From: Chryseosolibacter histidinae
GTDB lineage: Bacteria > Bacteroidota > Bacteroidia > Cytophagales > Cyclobacteriaceae
Assembly (NCBI RefSeq): GCF_018598225.1
Contig: NZ_JAHESF010000048.1
Location: forward strand, 1-51,374
DNA length: 51,374 bases
Direction of reading: 5' to 3'
The notes beneath the pieces are model-generated. The model was not told where the DNA came from. It saw nothing but the letters and a program-made list of their open reading frames with translations, and did no database searches. The stretch's first letter is position 1. Each line of letters begins with the position of its first letter. Positions 24,662 through 34,251 of the stretch are shown here, one piece after another. The position numbers were made by a program, and so were the translations under genes.

Positions 24662-26032
24662 ATGATCTCGCGGAAGAATATCATACTCATCACAGCCTCG
24701 GTCAGCGTATTTTTTGAAGCGCTCGATATCGCCATTGTCAACCTTGCCATGCCCCTGATCCAGGAGCAATTCAAGCTCGCCAACGACCAGGTGCAGTGGC
24801 TGCAGACCTTATACGTATTGCTTTACGGAGGGTTCCTCATCATCGGCGGCAAGCTGGCCGATGTGATGGGCCGGAAAAAAGTGTTCATGGCCGGCGCAAT
24901 GCTTTTTCTGCTCACGTCTCTGGGTGCTGCACTTTCCGATCGGTTCGCCATGCTGGCGTTGTTCCGCGCCACGCAAGGCATTGCCGCGGCGCTGATCATG
25001 CCCTCCGCACTGTCCATCATCACCAACACCTTCACTGAACAAAGAGAAAGGAGCAAAGCCATCGGTATCTTCAGCTCTTTCGCGGCGATCGGTTCTGGCA
25101 GTGGCCTCTCCGTGGGCGGCCTCATTGCAACACAGTTCGGCTGGCAGGCAGTGTTCTATATCAACATCCCGGTTATCACCCTCGCCCTGCTGGCCGCAGC
25201 CCTGTACATCGATCGTGATGTTTCATCCTCGCAGCGACGTTTACCCGACGTCCTTTCAGGCGTGCTGATCTCGGCGATATTGGTAGCCTTGTCTTACATG
25301 ATCCACCTGGCTGGATCTTTCCGGCACCATGTCCTGCTGATCCTCACGCTCGCTGCCGGTACAACACTGGCCCTAAAGTGGCTGATCCACCGACTGAACA
25401 CACAACAGGAGCCATTCATTCAATTCTCCCTGTTCAGGGCGGGGCAGATCATCACGGGCAACGTTGCCATGGTGCTGCTGGGTGCTTTCTTCACCGGTTT
25501 CCTTTTTATCGCGTCGCTGCTGCTTCAAAACAACCTGCAATTCTCTGCCGCGCAGGCAGGCCTCATGCTTTTTCCATTCAGCATTCTTTCCGCTGTGGTG
25601 GGAAAAGTGATGCTGCCCGCCGTGCTAAAAAGATTTGATCCGTTCCAGACCGCCATTGCAGGTATGCTGTTGATGGTAATGGGAGCTTGTGCACTGCTCT
25701 GTGCCATGAGCTTCGGGTATAACCTGGTGCTGCTGCTGATCTCTTTTGCCTGTGTATCGGGTATCGGTATAGCTACCTGCTTTACCACGCTTACGGTGAT
25801 CTGTGTTCAACCGGTTCCTGAAAGCCAGCACGGGCTAGCCTCCAGCATCAGTGCCACAGCCTATTTTCTGGGTGCCGGCCTGGGATTAACGCTGCTTTCC
25901 GCCTGCATCGATGTACATGCCGTGAACAACAACGTCACCAAACTTCCCGTGGTCATGCTCATGCTGTATGCTTTTGCGGGCACGCTGGCATTGATGGTCT
26001 TTACCGTGAGAAGAAACAGAATTGTGGCGTAG
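24662..26032 (+). CDS. MFS drug-type efflux transporter, DHA2 (EmrB/QacA) family
   Basis: Start taken at ATG 24662 (MISRKNIILITASVSVFFEA); a GTG eight codons up is the alternative. The protein has about 14 hydrophobic segments. ALDIAIVNLAMPLIQEQFKL, the motif A region KLADVMGRKKVFMAGAMLF, and FRATQGIAAALIMPSALSII followed later by motif C-like GSGSGLSVGGLIATQFGWQA place it in DHA2. Proton-driven export of drugs or metabolites is expected. It is divergent from the Lrp gene and convergent with the czcA-like gene, whose stop is 2 bp away. Confidence 0.92.
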   Translation: MISRKNIILITASVSVFFEALDIAIVNLAMPLIQEQFKLANDQVQWLQTLYVLLYGGFLIIGGKLADVMGRKKVFMAGAMLFLLTSLGAALSDRFAMLALFRATQGIAAALIMPSALSIITNTFTEQRERSKAIGIFSSFAAIGSGSGLSVGGLIATQFGWQAVFYINIPVITLALLAAALYIDRDVSSSQRRLPDVLSGVLISAILVALSYMIHLAGSFRHHVLLILTLAAGTTLALKWLIHRLNTQQEPFIQFSLFRAGQIITGNVAMVLLGAFFTGFLFIASLLLQNNLQFSAAQAGLMLFPFSILSAVVGKVMLPAVLKRFDPFQTAIAGMLLMVMGACALLCAMSFGYNLVLLLISFACVSGIGIATCFTTLTVICVQPVPESQHGLASSISATAYFLGAGLGLTLLSACIDVHAVNNNVTKLPVVMLMLYAFAGTLALMVFTVRRNRIVA

Positions 26033-26034
26033 GA

Positions 26035-29000
26035 TCATGGTTTGACTTTCTTGCGGTTCACCAGCTCATAAAAGATCGGGAACACCAGCAGGATAAGGAT
26101 CGTGGCTGTGATCAACCCCCCGATAATCACAACCGCCAGTGGCTTCTGGCTTTCCGATCCTATTCCTGTTGAGATGGCCGCCGGCAACAAGCCAATGGAA
26201 GCCATCATGGCCGTCATCACCACCGGCCTTGTCCTGCTCCTGATGCCGGCGCTGATAGCCTCCGGAAGACTCATGTGCATCCTCAGGTTCTCATTGAACT
26301 CCGAGATCAGGATCACGCCGTTCTGCACACAGATGCCGAAGAGCGCAATGAACCCCACACCCGCCGAGATCCCGAAGTTGATACCCGTGATATGCAAAGC
26401 CAGTATACCACCGATGAGCGCAAACGGCACATTGATCAGCACAAGACCCGCATCCCTGGCGTTGCCAAACGTGATGAACAGAAGCACAAAGATGGCGATG
26501 AGACTCAGCGGCACCACCTGCGATAACCTGCCGGTAGCCCGCACCTGGTTCTCGAACTCACCCGTCCAGTGGATGGAGTATCCCTGCGGGATGTGCACTT
26601 TTGCGTTCACCCGCGCCTGTGCTTCGGCAATGGTACTTCCGAGGTCACGCTCGCGAACAGTGAACTTCACGCCGATGAACCTGCTGTTGTTATCGCGGTA
26701 AATGAATGCCGGCCCCGTGATGGATGTAATGGTGGCGATCTCGTTGAGGGCAACCTTGCTGCCGTTCAGCGTGGGCACCAGGATGTTCCTGATCTCATCT
26801 TCCGATTTCCGGTATTCGTAAGGGAAACGCAACCGGATGTCGAACTTGCGCTCACCTTCGTACATGACGGTGGCTGTTTTTCCACCGATGGCCATTTCAA
26901 TAACGGCCTGGGCATTGGCCGTGGTAACACCGTACAGCGCCATCTTATGATCATGCAGCCTGATCTGGATCTCGGGCTGACCCACATTGCGCAGGATGCC
27001 GGCATCTTTGATACCTTTCACATCTTTGATGTTCGCCAGCACCTCACCTGCCAGCTTATCGAGCACGTTCAGGTCAGGGCCGAAGATCTTCACCGCATTG
27101 TTGGCATTCATACCCGCTACCGCCTCGGCAACATTGTCGATAATGGGCTGCGAATAGTTATAATTGATGCCCTGGTATTTTTTCAATTCGTGATCCATTT
27201 CGCTGATCAGGCCATCCATGCTGATCTTTCTCCCCCACTCACTTTTAGGTTTGAGGTTCACCTGCATCTGCACATAATAGAATCCGCTGGGGTCCGTTCC
27301 ATCATTCGACCGACCCGTCTGTGACAGCACACCGTTCACTTCCTTGAACTGCCCGATCTCCTGCCGCAGCGTATGCACCATCTTCACCGTTTCGTTCAGC
27401 GACATGCTCATGGGCATCTTGGCTTCCACCCACAAAGCTCCTTCATTCAGTTGTGGAAGAAACTCAGTGCCCATCCAGCGCAGGGAAAACAAAGTACCTG
27501 CCACGATCAAAAAGGCAACCGCAAGACTTATTTTCTTATGAGAGAAGGTCCAGTTGAACCCCTTCGCCACGATGCGTTCGAAAAACCTGACAATGAACGT
27601 GTGCTTTTCTTTTACGTTCTTGTTCAGCAGCACGGCACTGAGCACCGGCACCAGGGTAAGCGTAAAGATGAGCGCCCCGAGCAATGCAAAACCCAGCGTA
27701 TAGGCCAGCGGTGAGAACATCTTGCCTTCCACTTTCTGGAATGAGAAGATGGGGAGCAACGCCGTAATAATGATCAGCTTCGAAAAGAAAACGGCTTTGC
27801 CGGTTCGCGACGCGGTCTTTTTGATGAGACCCAGCTTGCTCATCCGGTTGAAACGTTCCATACCATATTTTGCCGCGGTATGGTCAAGCGCCACGAACAG
27901 TCCCTCCACCATCACCACGGCGCCATCGATGATAATACCAAAGTCGATGGCACCCAGCGAAAGCAGGTTGGCGCTCATGCCCTTGAGCTTGAGACAGAAG
28001 AAGGCAAACAACAGTGATAATGGAATGATAATGGACACCACGAGGGTGGTGCGCCAGTCGGCCATGAAGATGAGCACGATGGCCGTCACGAAGACGATCC
28101 CTTCCACCAGGTTGTGCAGCACGGTATGCGTGGTGTAATCCATCAGCACATCGCGGTCATAAAATGTTTTCATACGCACGTCTCCGGGCAGGATGCGTTC
28201 GTTCAGCTCTTCGATCTTGCTTTTGACACGACCCAGCACCTCGCTGGGGTTCTCCCCTTTCCGCATCACCACTATGCCTTCCACAACGTCGTCATTTTTA
28301 TCGAGGCCCACCTGCCCTACACGGGGAAGGTCTGACTGGATCACCGTAGCCACATTTTTGACCAGTATCGGCACGCCTGCCCTGTCTTCGATGATGATGT
28401 TCTCGATATCTTCGATGGAGTTCAGCAGACCCATGCCCCGCACCACATAGGCTTGCCCGTTCTTCTCGATCACATCGCCGCCCACGTTGATATTGCTTTT
28501 GTTAACGGCCTCATACACATCCAGCGGTGTGATCTCGTACCGGTTCAGCAGGGCAGGATTGACCTGGATCTCGTAGATCTTTTCTCTTCCGCCGAAGGCT
28601 ACAACGTCTGCCACACCGGCCACGGCCCGCAGCTGGCGGTCGATCACCCAGTTCTGCACCGTCAGCAGCTCACGCGTGTCTTTCGTTTTGGAGGTGAGCA
28701 CATAGCGGAATATTTCCCCGGTAGGGCCATAGGGTGGTTGCACTTCAGGCTCCACTCCTTCCGGCAGCGCCACATTCACCAACTGATTGTTCACCTGCTG
28801 GCGCGCGAAAAAATCCTCCACATCGTCGTCGAAGATGATCTTGATCACCGACAGACCGAACATGGAGATAGACCGAACGTTGGTTTTCTTCTGCACGGCG
28901 TTCATGGCCACCTCTATCGGAATGGAAACGAACCGTTCTATTTCCTGCGCGCTCCTGCCCTGCCATTCGGTAACAATGATGATCTGTGTATTGGTAACAT

Positions 29001-29130
29001 CAGGGAATGCTTCGATGGGTGTATTCCGGTAGCTTACAATGCCGGCAATGATCATGACGCTCACCCAAAAAAAAGTGAAGAACCGGTTCTTCAGCGAGAA
29101 CGCCACGATGTTATTGATGATTCGGTTCAT
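26035..29130 (-). CDS. czcA: Heavy-metal RND efflux pump, CzcA type
   Basis: Protein of 1031 residues, the normal RND length. Family marks are NTPIEAFPDVTNTQIIIVTE near the start and the transmembrane charged motif D396-F-G-I-I-I-D402-G-A-V-V-M-V-E409. That motif has both Asp and the Glu of Co/Zn/Cd/Ni pumps (CzcA, CnrA); Cu/Ag pumps (CusA) carry a different AxGAMVDAAIVMIE-type motif, so divalent cations are the likely substrate. It is the inner-membrane engine of a tripartite system. It is last in the operon after the tolC-like and adaptor genes, 3 bp downstream of the adaptor stop. Confidence 0.93.
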   Translation of the reverse strand: MNRIINNIVAFSLKNRFFTFFWVSVMIIAGIVSYRNTPIEAFPDVTNTQIIIVTEWQGRSAQEIERFVSIPIEVAMNAVQKKTNVRSISMFGLSVIKIIFDDDVEDFFARQQVNNQLVNVALPEGVEPEVQPPYGPTGEIFRYVLTSKTKDTRELLTVQNWVIDRQLRAVAGVADVVAFGGREKIYEIQVNPALLNRYEITPLDVYEAVNKSNINVGGDVIEKNGQAYVVRGMGLLNSIEDIENIIIEDRAGVPILVKNVATVIQSDLPRVGQVGLDKNDDVVEGIVVMRKGENPSEVLGRVKSKIEELNERILPGDVRMKTFYDRDVLMDYTTHTVLHNLVEGIVFVTAIVLIFMADWRTTLVVSIIIPLSLLFAFFCLKLKGMSANLLSLGAIDFGIIIDGAVVMVEGLFVALDHTAAKYGMERFNRMSKLGLIKKTASRTGKAVFFSKLIIITALLPIFSFQKVEGKMFSPLAYTLGFALLGALIFTLTLVPVLSAVLLNKNVKEKHTFIVRFFERIVAKGFNWTFSHKKISLAVAFLIVAGTLFSLRWMGTEFLPQLNEGALWVEAKMPMSMSLNETVKMVHTLRQEIGQFKEVNGVLSQTGRSNDGTDPSGFYYVQMQVNLKPKSEWGRKISMDGLISEMDHELKKYQGINYNYSQPIIDNVAEAVAGMNANNAVKIFGPDLNVLDKLAGEVLANIKDVKGIKDAGILRNVGQPEIQIRLHDHKMALYGVTTANAQAVIEMAIGGKTATVMYEGERKFDIRLRFPYEYRKSEDEIRNILVPTLNGSKVALNEIATITSITGPAFIYRDNNSRFIGVKFTVRERDLGSTIAEAQARVNAKVHIPQGYSIHWTGEFENQVRATGRLSQVVPLSLIAIFVLLFITFGNARDAGLVLINVPFALIGGILALHITGINFGISAGVGFIALFGICVQNGVILISEFNENLRMHMSLPEAISAGIRSRTRPVVMTAMMASIGLLPAAISTGIGSESQKPLAVVIIGGLITATILILLVFPIFYELVNRKKVKP

Positions 29131-29133
29131 GGA

Positions 29134-30261
29134 TTAATCGTTCAGTGCATCGTAAATGAATAGCTGATTTTTACTGATCACCACTTCACCAGGCTCGACA
29201 CCCGCACTCAGCCAGGTGGTGCTGTCGGCGCTCTTGTACACATCTACTTCGCGGGTCTCGATATTGAAGCGGTCTTTAAAGATCATCACAAACTTGCGGC
29301 TGTTATCGAAGATGATGGCCGATGACGGAACCGACGGAAGCACACTCGACTCATTGTATTTGGCTTTGACCGTAGCCAGCATCTCGGGCTTGAGCTTGAA
29401 CTGCGGATTGGGGATGCGGATGCGCACCCGCATGGTCTTGGTCTGCGGATCGAGCACGTTAAAGATCTTGTCTATTTTTCCGGGGATCTGCTCGCCCTGG
29501 TAGCTCAGCGTGGTAACGGTCACATCCATACCTTCCCTGATGCGCGAGATATCGCTTTCATAAACGTTGGCAACAGCCCATACCTCATCCAGCTCGGCGA
29601 TGGTGAAAACACTTTCGCTTTGCCCCGACGGCAGGGTCATGTCGCGGTTGATGTTCTTGTAGATCACAAAACCGCTGATGGGTGTTTTCAGGTGATACTC
29701 CGATCGTTCGTTAAAATTATAAATGGAAAAAGTTTCTTTCACCTTTCGCAGGGCAGCTTCCGCTTTCTCCAGCTCTTTCTGGGCGGAGACAAGCTCCCGT
29801 TCAGACGACAGCTTCGATTCAAAAAGGTCCTGCTTCACGTGCAGGTTCTTTTCGGCCACCAGCACGTCTGACTGTGCATCGATCAGCTCTTTGTCGTATT
29901 CGGCCACCTCGCCACTTTTGATCACGGCCAGGGTCTGACCTTTTTTCACATAATCTCCGAGGTCTGCGTTCACGGCCAGCACATTGCCACCCACGATCGG
30001 GAAGACCTCCACCATACGGTTTTCATCTGCTACTATTTTGCCATTGAGGTCAAGCACACCATTCACCATGCTGCGCGTAACGGTATCCAGCTTTACGTTC
30101 TTCAGCATGGCATCGCTCAGCACAAAAGTCTTGTGGTCGTCGGCATTTTCGCCGTCGCTGGTGGTGCAGGCAACCAGTGCTGTTGCAGATAAAAGTGTAA
30201 GGAGGGCGATCTTACCGCAGCACATCCTCACCCACTGCATAATCGAGTTCTTCATAAGCAT
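29134..30261 (-). CDS. czcB: RND periplasmic adaptor (membrane fusion) lipoprotein, CzcB/CusB type
   Basis: Protein of 375 residues. A lipobox is visible in LLSATALVACTT (Cys near 32), so it is anchored to the membrane. VEVFPIVGGNVLAVNADLGD with YVKKGQTLAVIKSGEVAEYD is the lipoyl half-motif; a helical hairpin follows (VAEKNLHVKQDLFESKLSSE), then beta-barrel segments ending in PSVPSSAIIF. It links the CzcA pump to the outer-membrane channel. The start overlaps the end of the channel gene by about 50 bp; the ATG two codons in is equally possible. Confidence 0.92.
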   Translation of the reverse strand: MLMKNSIMQWVRMCCGKIALLTLLSATALVACTTSDGENADDHKTFVLSDAMLKNVKLDTVTRSMVNGVLDLNGKIVADENRMVEVFPIVGGNVLAVNADLGDYVKKGQTLAVIKSGEVAEYDKELIDAQSDVLVAEKNLHVKQDLFESKLSSERELVSAQKELEKAEAALRKVKETFSIYNFNERSEYHLKTPISGFVIYKNINRDMTLPSGQSESVFTIAELDEVWAVANVYESDISRIREGMDVTVTTLSYQGEQIPGKIDKIFNVLDPQTKTMRVRIRIPNPQFKLKPEMLATVKAKYNESSVLPSVPSSAIIFDNSRKFVMIFKDRFNIETREVDVYKSADSTTWLSAGVEPGEVVISKNQLFIYDALND

Positions 30262-31486
30262 TGTTCAGGTCAGCTTTCAGTTGATTATACCGGATAATAC
30301 CGGAGTTATAGGCTTCAAACAGGTCGGTGAATTCCAGCAGCGAGATATTGCCTTTGCTGTAGTTGCTTACCAGGCCACGGCTCAGCTGGCCCAGCAGGTC
30401 TTCGAACTCACTGCCGGTAGATTCGTATTGCGTGCGCAGCAGCTTCACAATATTCCAGGCGGTCTCCACTTCACGCACGATCTCTTGTTGCTGCGATTGC
30501 AGATTGATCTTTGCCTGGCCGATGTCCAGCCGCGCTTCTCTGATCCTTCCCTGGTTGCGATTGAACAGCGGGATCTGCAACCCTGCGCTCACGCCCGTGT
30601 AATTGTTCACATAACTACCAGCCTGATCATACACCGCGCCCGCCATCAGGTTGGGCACACGCTGCCGTTTTTCGAGACTGTACTGCAGCTCGCGCTGGGC
30701 CTGATAACTTTCCGCTGTTTTTATCTCAGGCCGGTTCACAAGGGCCTTATCCTGTAAAGCGGATAACACGAGCAGGGAATCTGTTTTTGGGAAAGTGTTT
30801 TCGCCCGCCGCTGGTGCAGGCCAGATGATGCGGTTGTCAGCCAGCAGGATCTGGAGGGTCTCCTGCAGTCGCAGCAGGTCGGCCTGCGTGTCGTTCACCT
30901 GGTCGTTGATGCCAAAATAGACCGAGTTGAGTCGCGTGAGCTCCTGGAGGGAAATATTGCCTTTCTGATACTGCGCCGTATAAACCTCGATGAGATTTTT
31001 GAGCAGTGCCAGCTGTGACCGGATGCCCCTGATGGCATGGTTCAGGAAAAAGACCCTGTAATAACGTGAGTGCAGCTCATACCTGAGGTTACGCGCCAGT
31101 GTATAGTATTGCCACTGCGTCATCTGCTTTTCTTCCTGCACTATACGGATGGAGGTCTTGCGTTGCCCGGCGATGCGGAACACCTGCTGCAACTGAATGA
31201 TCTTCTGACCCTGCGCGCCGGCATCAAGCCACTGTTTCTGCGTGGGGTTGTACAGGTTCCACTCGGTATACAGCTCAGGGTTACTGAACAGTTTTTGCTG
31301 AATGATCCGGGCTTCCGCCTTGTCTACTTCGTATTGTGAGGCGATCAGCGAAAGGTTGCGTGCCACGAGGAGGCTATCGGCCTGATGGAGCGAAATTCTG
31401 AGCGTGTCCTGCGCCCGGAGTCCGGCCGCGAGTAACAACAAAAGCATAAAAGGGATCGCGTGCTTCATTGGCTTTTTTGAACGCAC
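30212..31486 (-). CDS. czcC: TolC-family outer-membrane channel, CzcC type
   Basis: Protein of 424 residues. The signal peptide MKHAIPFMLLLLLAAGLRAQ may begin at the second Met (31468). Two OEP repeats follow, with long coiled helices (ISLHQADSLLVARNLSLIAS, EIVREVETAWNIVKLLRTQY and the closing NISLLEFTDLFEAYNSG). It forms the outer-membrane exit of the tripartite pump. It is the first structural gene after the two-component system; phased direct repeats lie in the 59-bp leader. Confidence 0.92.
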   Translation of the reverse strand: MRSKKPMKHAIPFMLLLLLAAGLRAQDTLRISLHQADSLLVARNLSLIASQYEVDKAEARIIQQKLFSNPELYTEWNLYNPTQKQWLDAGAQGQKIIQLQQVFRIAGQRKTSIRIVQEEKQMTQWQYYTLARNLRYELHSRYYRVFFLNHAIRGIRSQLALLKNLIEVYTAQYQKGNISLQELTRLNSVYFGINDQVNDTQADLLRLQETLQILLADNRIIWPAPAAGENTFPKTDSLLVLSALQDKALVNRPEIKTAESYQAQRELQYSLEKRQRVPNLMAGAVYDQAGSYVNNYTGVSAGLQIPLFNRNQGRIREARLDIGQAKINLQSQQQEIVREVETAWNIVKLLRTQYESTGSEFEDLLGQLSRGLVSNYSKGNISLLEFTDLFEAYNSGIIRYNQLKADLNNAYEELDYAVGEDVLR

Positions 31487-31503
31487 AAATGAAGACCCCT
31501 GTT

Positions 31504-31543
31504 CTTTAATCCCCCTTAAACCTCACCTTAAATAAAGCTTAAA
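31504..31543 (-). promoter_or_regulatory. Phased CTTAAA repeats, likely response-regulator binding site
   Basis: On the plus strand CTTTAA lies at 31504 and CTTAAA at 31515, 31527 and 31538. The spacings are 11, 12 and 11 bp, one helical turn each, as expected for OmpR-family dimers. The site is between the kinase stop and the channel gene start, so it probably lets the adjacent response regulator drive the efflux genes. Confidence 0.65.
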
Positions 31544-31545
31544 AT

Positions 31546-32898
31546 TCAGGCCTGCGGCAGCAGCAATCTGAATATGTGGCAGTTGTTCTCAAAACTGTAC
31601 GAAACCTGGCCGCCGTTGAGCTCCACGATCTGCTTCACAATGGATAAGCCCAGGCCATTGCCCGGTTTCTCCTGCTGGCTGGGCTGGCGGTAAAATGGCT
31701 CGAAGATGAGTCCTGCCGGCAAAGCCTCGTCACCACGGTTGATGAAAGATATTTCCACGTTATGTCCTGACGGAGCGATCGTGATGCTCAGGCCATCGCG
31801 TCCGTAGAGACCTGCGTTCTCGATCAGGTTTCTGAAGCAGGTCTTCAGCAGCATGGCGTTGGCTTTCAGTGTGAGCTCGTCGCCCGATTGAATGGCCTGC
31901 GCAATATCGATCTGGATCTTCTCTGGAAACAACTGGCCCAGCTCTTCGGCGCTTTCGTATAAAAGCTCGTCGATCCTGATGGCAGAAGTATTGACAGGCA
32001 CCTGTGACTGCAGGCGCTGGATCAGCAGCAATGAGTCGATGAGGTCGGCCTGGCCCTGGAGATCGTTCATCAGGTTGGTCATGATCTGTTTCGCCTCGGC
32101 CTGGCTTGGCTCCATTTCCGCCAGCAGCTCGAGCCGTCCCTGGATGAGGGCCAATGGAGTTTTCAGCTCATGCGATGCATTCCTGACAAAGGAACGCTGC
32201 GATTCAAAAGCCTTGTAGAGCCGTTCCAGCATCTGGTTGTAATTGATGGCAAGCCTATCGAGCTCATCCCTGTTCTTTTTTACTTTGATGAACGCATGAA
32301 GGTTCTTCTCACTGATCACCTGGATAGAGCGGTTCAGTGCATCGATGGGGCGGAACACCTGGCGGATGTAGAAATAACTTGACAATGCAATCAGTCCTGC
32401 GCCCAGCACCATGGCAAAGATCACAATGTTCTTCAGGTTCTCCAGCTTGCTGATGCCGTAGGTGTCGTAGGCGGAGGCAAGCACCACATAATCATGTCCC
32501 TGGTCTGTGTAGTGAACGCCCACCACTTCGTCGCCATCTTTATCGACATAAAATTTATCCTCCTTTTCGCGGATCTGGTTGATCAGCGTTTCTGAATACG
32601 GAATGGTCTCGTCATCGAGGCTGCTGTAGATCAGCTCGTTCTTTTCATTGAAGACGAGTACTTTTTCGTCGTACATCTTATTGATCGAGTTCTGGTCGAT
32701 AAGCTTGAGCAGGTCTTTGTCGATGCCCTTCACTTCGAGGAGCAGCCTTGCGGTTGTAAAACTTTTCTCGTGCAGGCGTTCAAAGAACTCGTCGCGCCGC
32801 ATGTCGGCATAGGAGAAATAGATGAAGGTAAGGATGGACGTGAGCACGATCAGGAACAACCCTACGAACAACAGTGTGAGCCTGGTCTTGTAGTTCAT
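31546..32898 (-). CDS. Sensor histidine kinase of the metal efflux system
   Basis: Protein of 450 residues from ATG 32898, which overlaps the response regulator stop by 4 bp. Two membrane helices (LTLLFVGLFLIVLTSILTFI near residue 10 and one near 165) frame a periplasmic sensor. A HAMP-like linker precedes HisKA with H243 in FVRNASHELKTPLALIQG. The ATPase has the N box NLIENAGLYGRDG and GNGLGLSIVKQIVELNGGQ. It should sense periplasmic metal and phosphorylate the adjacent regulator. Confidence 0.94.
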   Translation of the reverse strand: MNYKTRLTLLFVGLFLIVLTSILTFIYFSYADMRRDEFFERLHEKSFTTARLLLEVKGIDKDLLKLIDQNSINKMYDEKVLVFNEKNELIYSSLDDETIPYSETLINQIREKEDKFYVDKDGDEVVGVHYTDQGHDYVVLASAYDTYGISKLENLKNIVIFAMVLGAGLIALSSYFYIRQVFRPIDALNRSIQVISEKNLHAFIKVKKNRDELDRLAINYNQMLERLYKAFESQRSFVRNASHELKTPLALIQGRLELLAEMEPSQAEAKQIMTNLMNDLQGQADLIDSLLLIQRLQSQVPVNTSAIRIDELLYESAEELGQLFPEKIQIDIAQAIQSGDELTLKANAMLLKTCFRNLIENAGLYGRDGLSITIAPSGHNVEISFINRGDEALPAGLIFEPFYRQPSQQEKPGNGLGLSIVKQIVELNGGQVSYSFENNCHIFRLLLPQA

Positions 32899-33569
32899 TG
32901 TGCTTCTGTATTTAAGTAGTAACCGAACCCGGGTTTGGTAAGGATCAGCTTCTTGCCGATCTTGCTGCGCAGGAAATTGATATAAACCTCGATGGTGTTG
33001 TGTGTAACGCCGTATTTTTCGTCCCACAGGTTCACGGCCAGCTCATCCTTGGATATGATACGGTTCCGGTTCTTCACAAAGTACTCAAGCAGGCTGTATT
33101 CCTTGGGGGTCAGGCTGATCTCTTTTCCTTCATAGACCACGTTCTTTTTATTCGGATCAATCCGGATGTTCATCACCTCGTAAACGGGTTCCACGGGCAC
33201 TGACTGCTCCGCTCTTTTCAGGAACACCTTCACTTTGGCCGAAAGCTCTTTCAGGTGAAAAGGTTTTACGAGATAGTCATCGGCACCCAGGTTAAAGGCT
33301 TCCATTTTGCTGTCGATGTCGCCAAAGGCAGTGATAATGATGATCGGGATGGTTGGGTTGGCTTCCCTGAATGTTTTACAGAGATCGATGCCGTTCATTT
33401 TGGGCAGGTTGAGGTCGAGCAGCACCAGGTGGTAGTCGTTGTTCGAAAAGTATTTCATGGCCATCTGACCGTCAAAGGCTGGCTGGCAGATGTAACCTTC
33501 CTTTTGCAGGGATGACGATACGGATTCTGACAGGCGATGGTCATCTTCAACGATCAGGATTCTTTTCAT
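32895..33569 (-). CDS. OmpR-family response regulator (CusR/CzcR-like)
   Basis: Protein of 224 residues from ATG 33569 (MKRILIVEDDHRLSESVSSS); an upstream extension is open but lacks homology. The receiver has EDD, LVLLDLNLPKMNGIDL with the phosphoacceptor Asp, and LVKPFHLKEL with the Lys. The C-terminal winged helix includes LTPKEYSLLEYFVKNRNRII and THNTIEVYINFLRSKIGKK. It is the first gene of the minus-strand metal-resistance cluster. Confidence 0.94.
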   Translation of the reverse strand: MKRILIVEDDHRLSESVSSSLQKEGYICQPAFDGQMAMKYFSNNDYHLVLLDLNLPKMNGIDLCKTFREANPTIPIIIITAFGDIDSKMEAFNLGADDYLVKPFHLKELSAKVKVFLKRAEQSVPVEPVYEVMNIRIDPNKKNVVYEGKEISLTPKEYSLLEYFVKNRNRIISKDELAVNLWDEKYGVTHNTIEVYINFLRSKIGKKLILTKPGFGYYLNTEAQ

Positions 33570-33782
33570 GTGCGTATGCTTTAACATTCCTCCCCCGCGA
33601 AACCGCATTTGGTCTTTATCACAATCTCACAACAGACGGCTCCAGGAGCAAAATTGACGAACTTTATCCGTCAATTCAAGAGGCCACACCATTGCCACGG
33701 GTTTAAACCTGCGGCAATTTATCACATAAGATGTATGTTATATGGTGTACCGGGAATGTTATTTTGTTTGGACTTTGGTAGC

Positions 33783-34058
33783 GTGAAAGAAGAATCTTTA
33801 GAAGGTCTCCTCGATGTTATCGGGATCAAGCTCACCGAACTTCGCAAAAAAAAGGGGTACAAGAGTCATGAAACTTTTTCATACGATCATGAACTGCCAC
33901 GGATGCATTACTGGCGCATCGAGAACGGAAAAACCAATATTACACTGAAAAGCCTCCTGCGGATCCTCGCCATTCACAATATATCGTTTGAAGATTTTGT
34001 GGCGCAGTTGCCCAAAAGATCGGACAGAAAAATAAAGACGCTGAAAAAAAGCAACTAG
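33783..34058 (+). CDS. Small Xre-type helix-turn-helix protein
   Basis: Protein of 91 residues. GTG 33783 is chosen because VKEESLEGLLDVIGIKLTEL then lines up with the start of the paralogue at 34841. The core ELRKKKGYKSHETF, LPRMHYWRIENGKTNITLKS and LRILAIHNISFEDF is a lambda-repressor-like DNA-binding domain of a Bacteroidota-specific kind. The tail is basic (KRSDRKIKTLKKSN). Its target is unknown. It is convergent with a receiver-only gene. Confidence 0.82.
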   Translation: MKEESLEGLLDVIGIKLTELRKKKGYKSHETFSYDHELPRMHYWRIENGKTNITLKSLLRILAIHNISFEDFVAQLPKRSDRKIKTLKKSN

Positions 34059-34119
34059 GGTTATCGCAGGGATTGAACTGCTTCCTCCAGAGCTTGGTCA
34101 TCATGGGGCTTTGCCTAAT

Positions 34120-34217
34120 GCTAAAATACAAAAACACAAAGAACGCAGAGAAATGCAGGTAGTGCGCTGCGTAAAAAAACTTTGTGGGCTTTGCGCTTCT
34201 TAGCGGCTTTGCGTGAA
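34120..34217. repeat. Mirrored repeat, family ACGCAAAG/ACGCAGAGA
   Basis: Left part at 34124-34160 (ACAAAGAACGCAGAGAAATG), right part at 34178-34216 (TTGTGGGCTTTGCGCTTCTT, GGCTTTGCGTG). A second member is at 42507-42712. It lies between convergent genes. Confidence 0.7.
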
Positions 34218-34251
34218 CTGCATTCTAAAGGCCGACGTCAGACAAAAGCGA

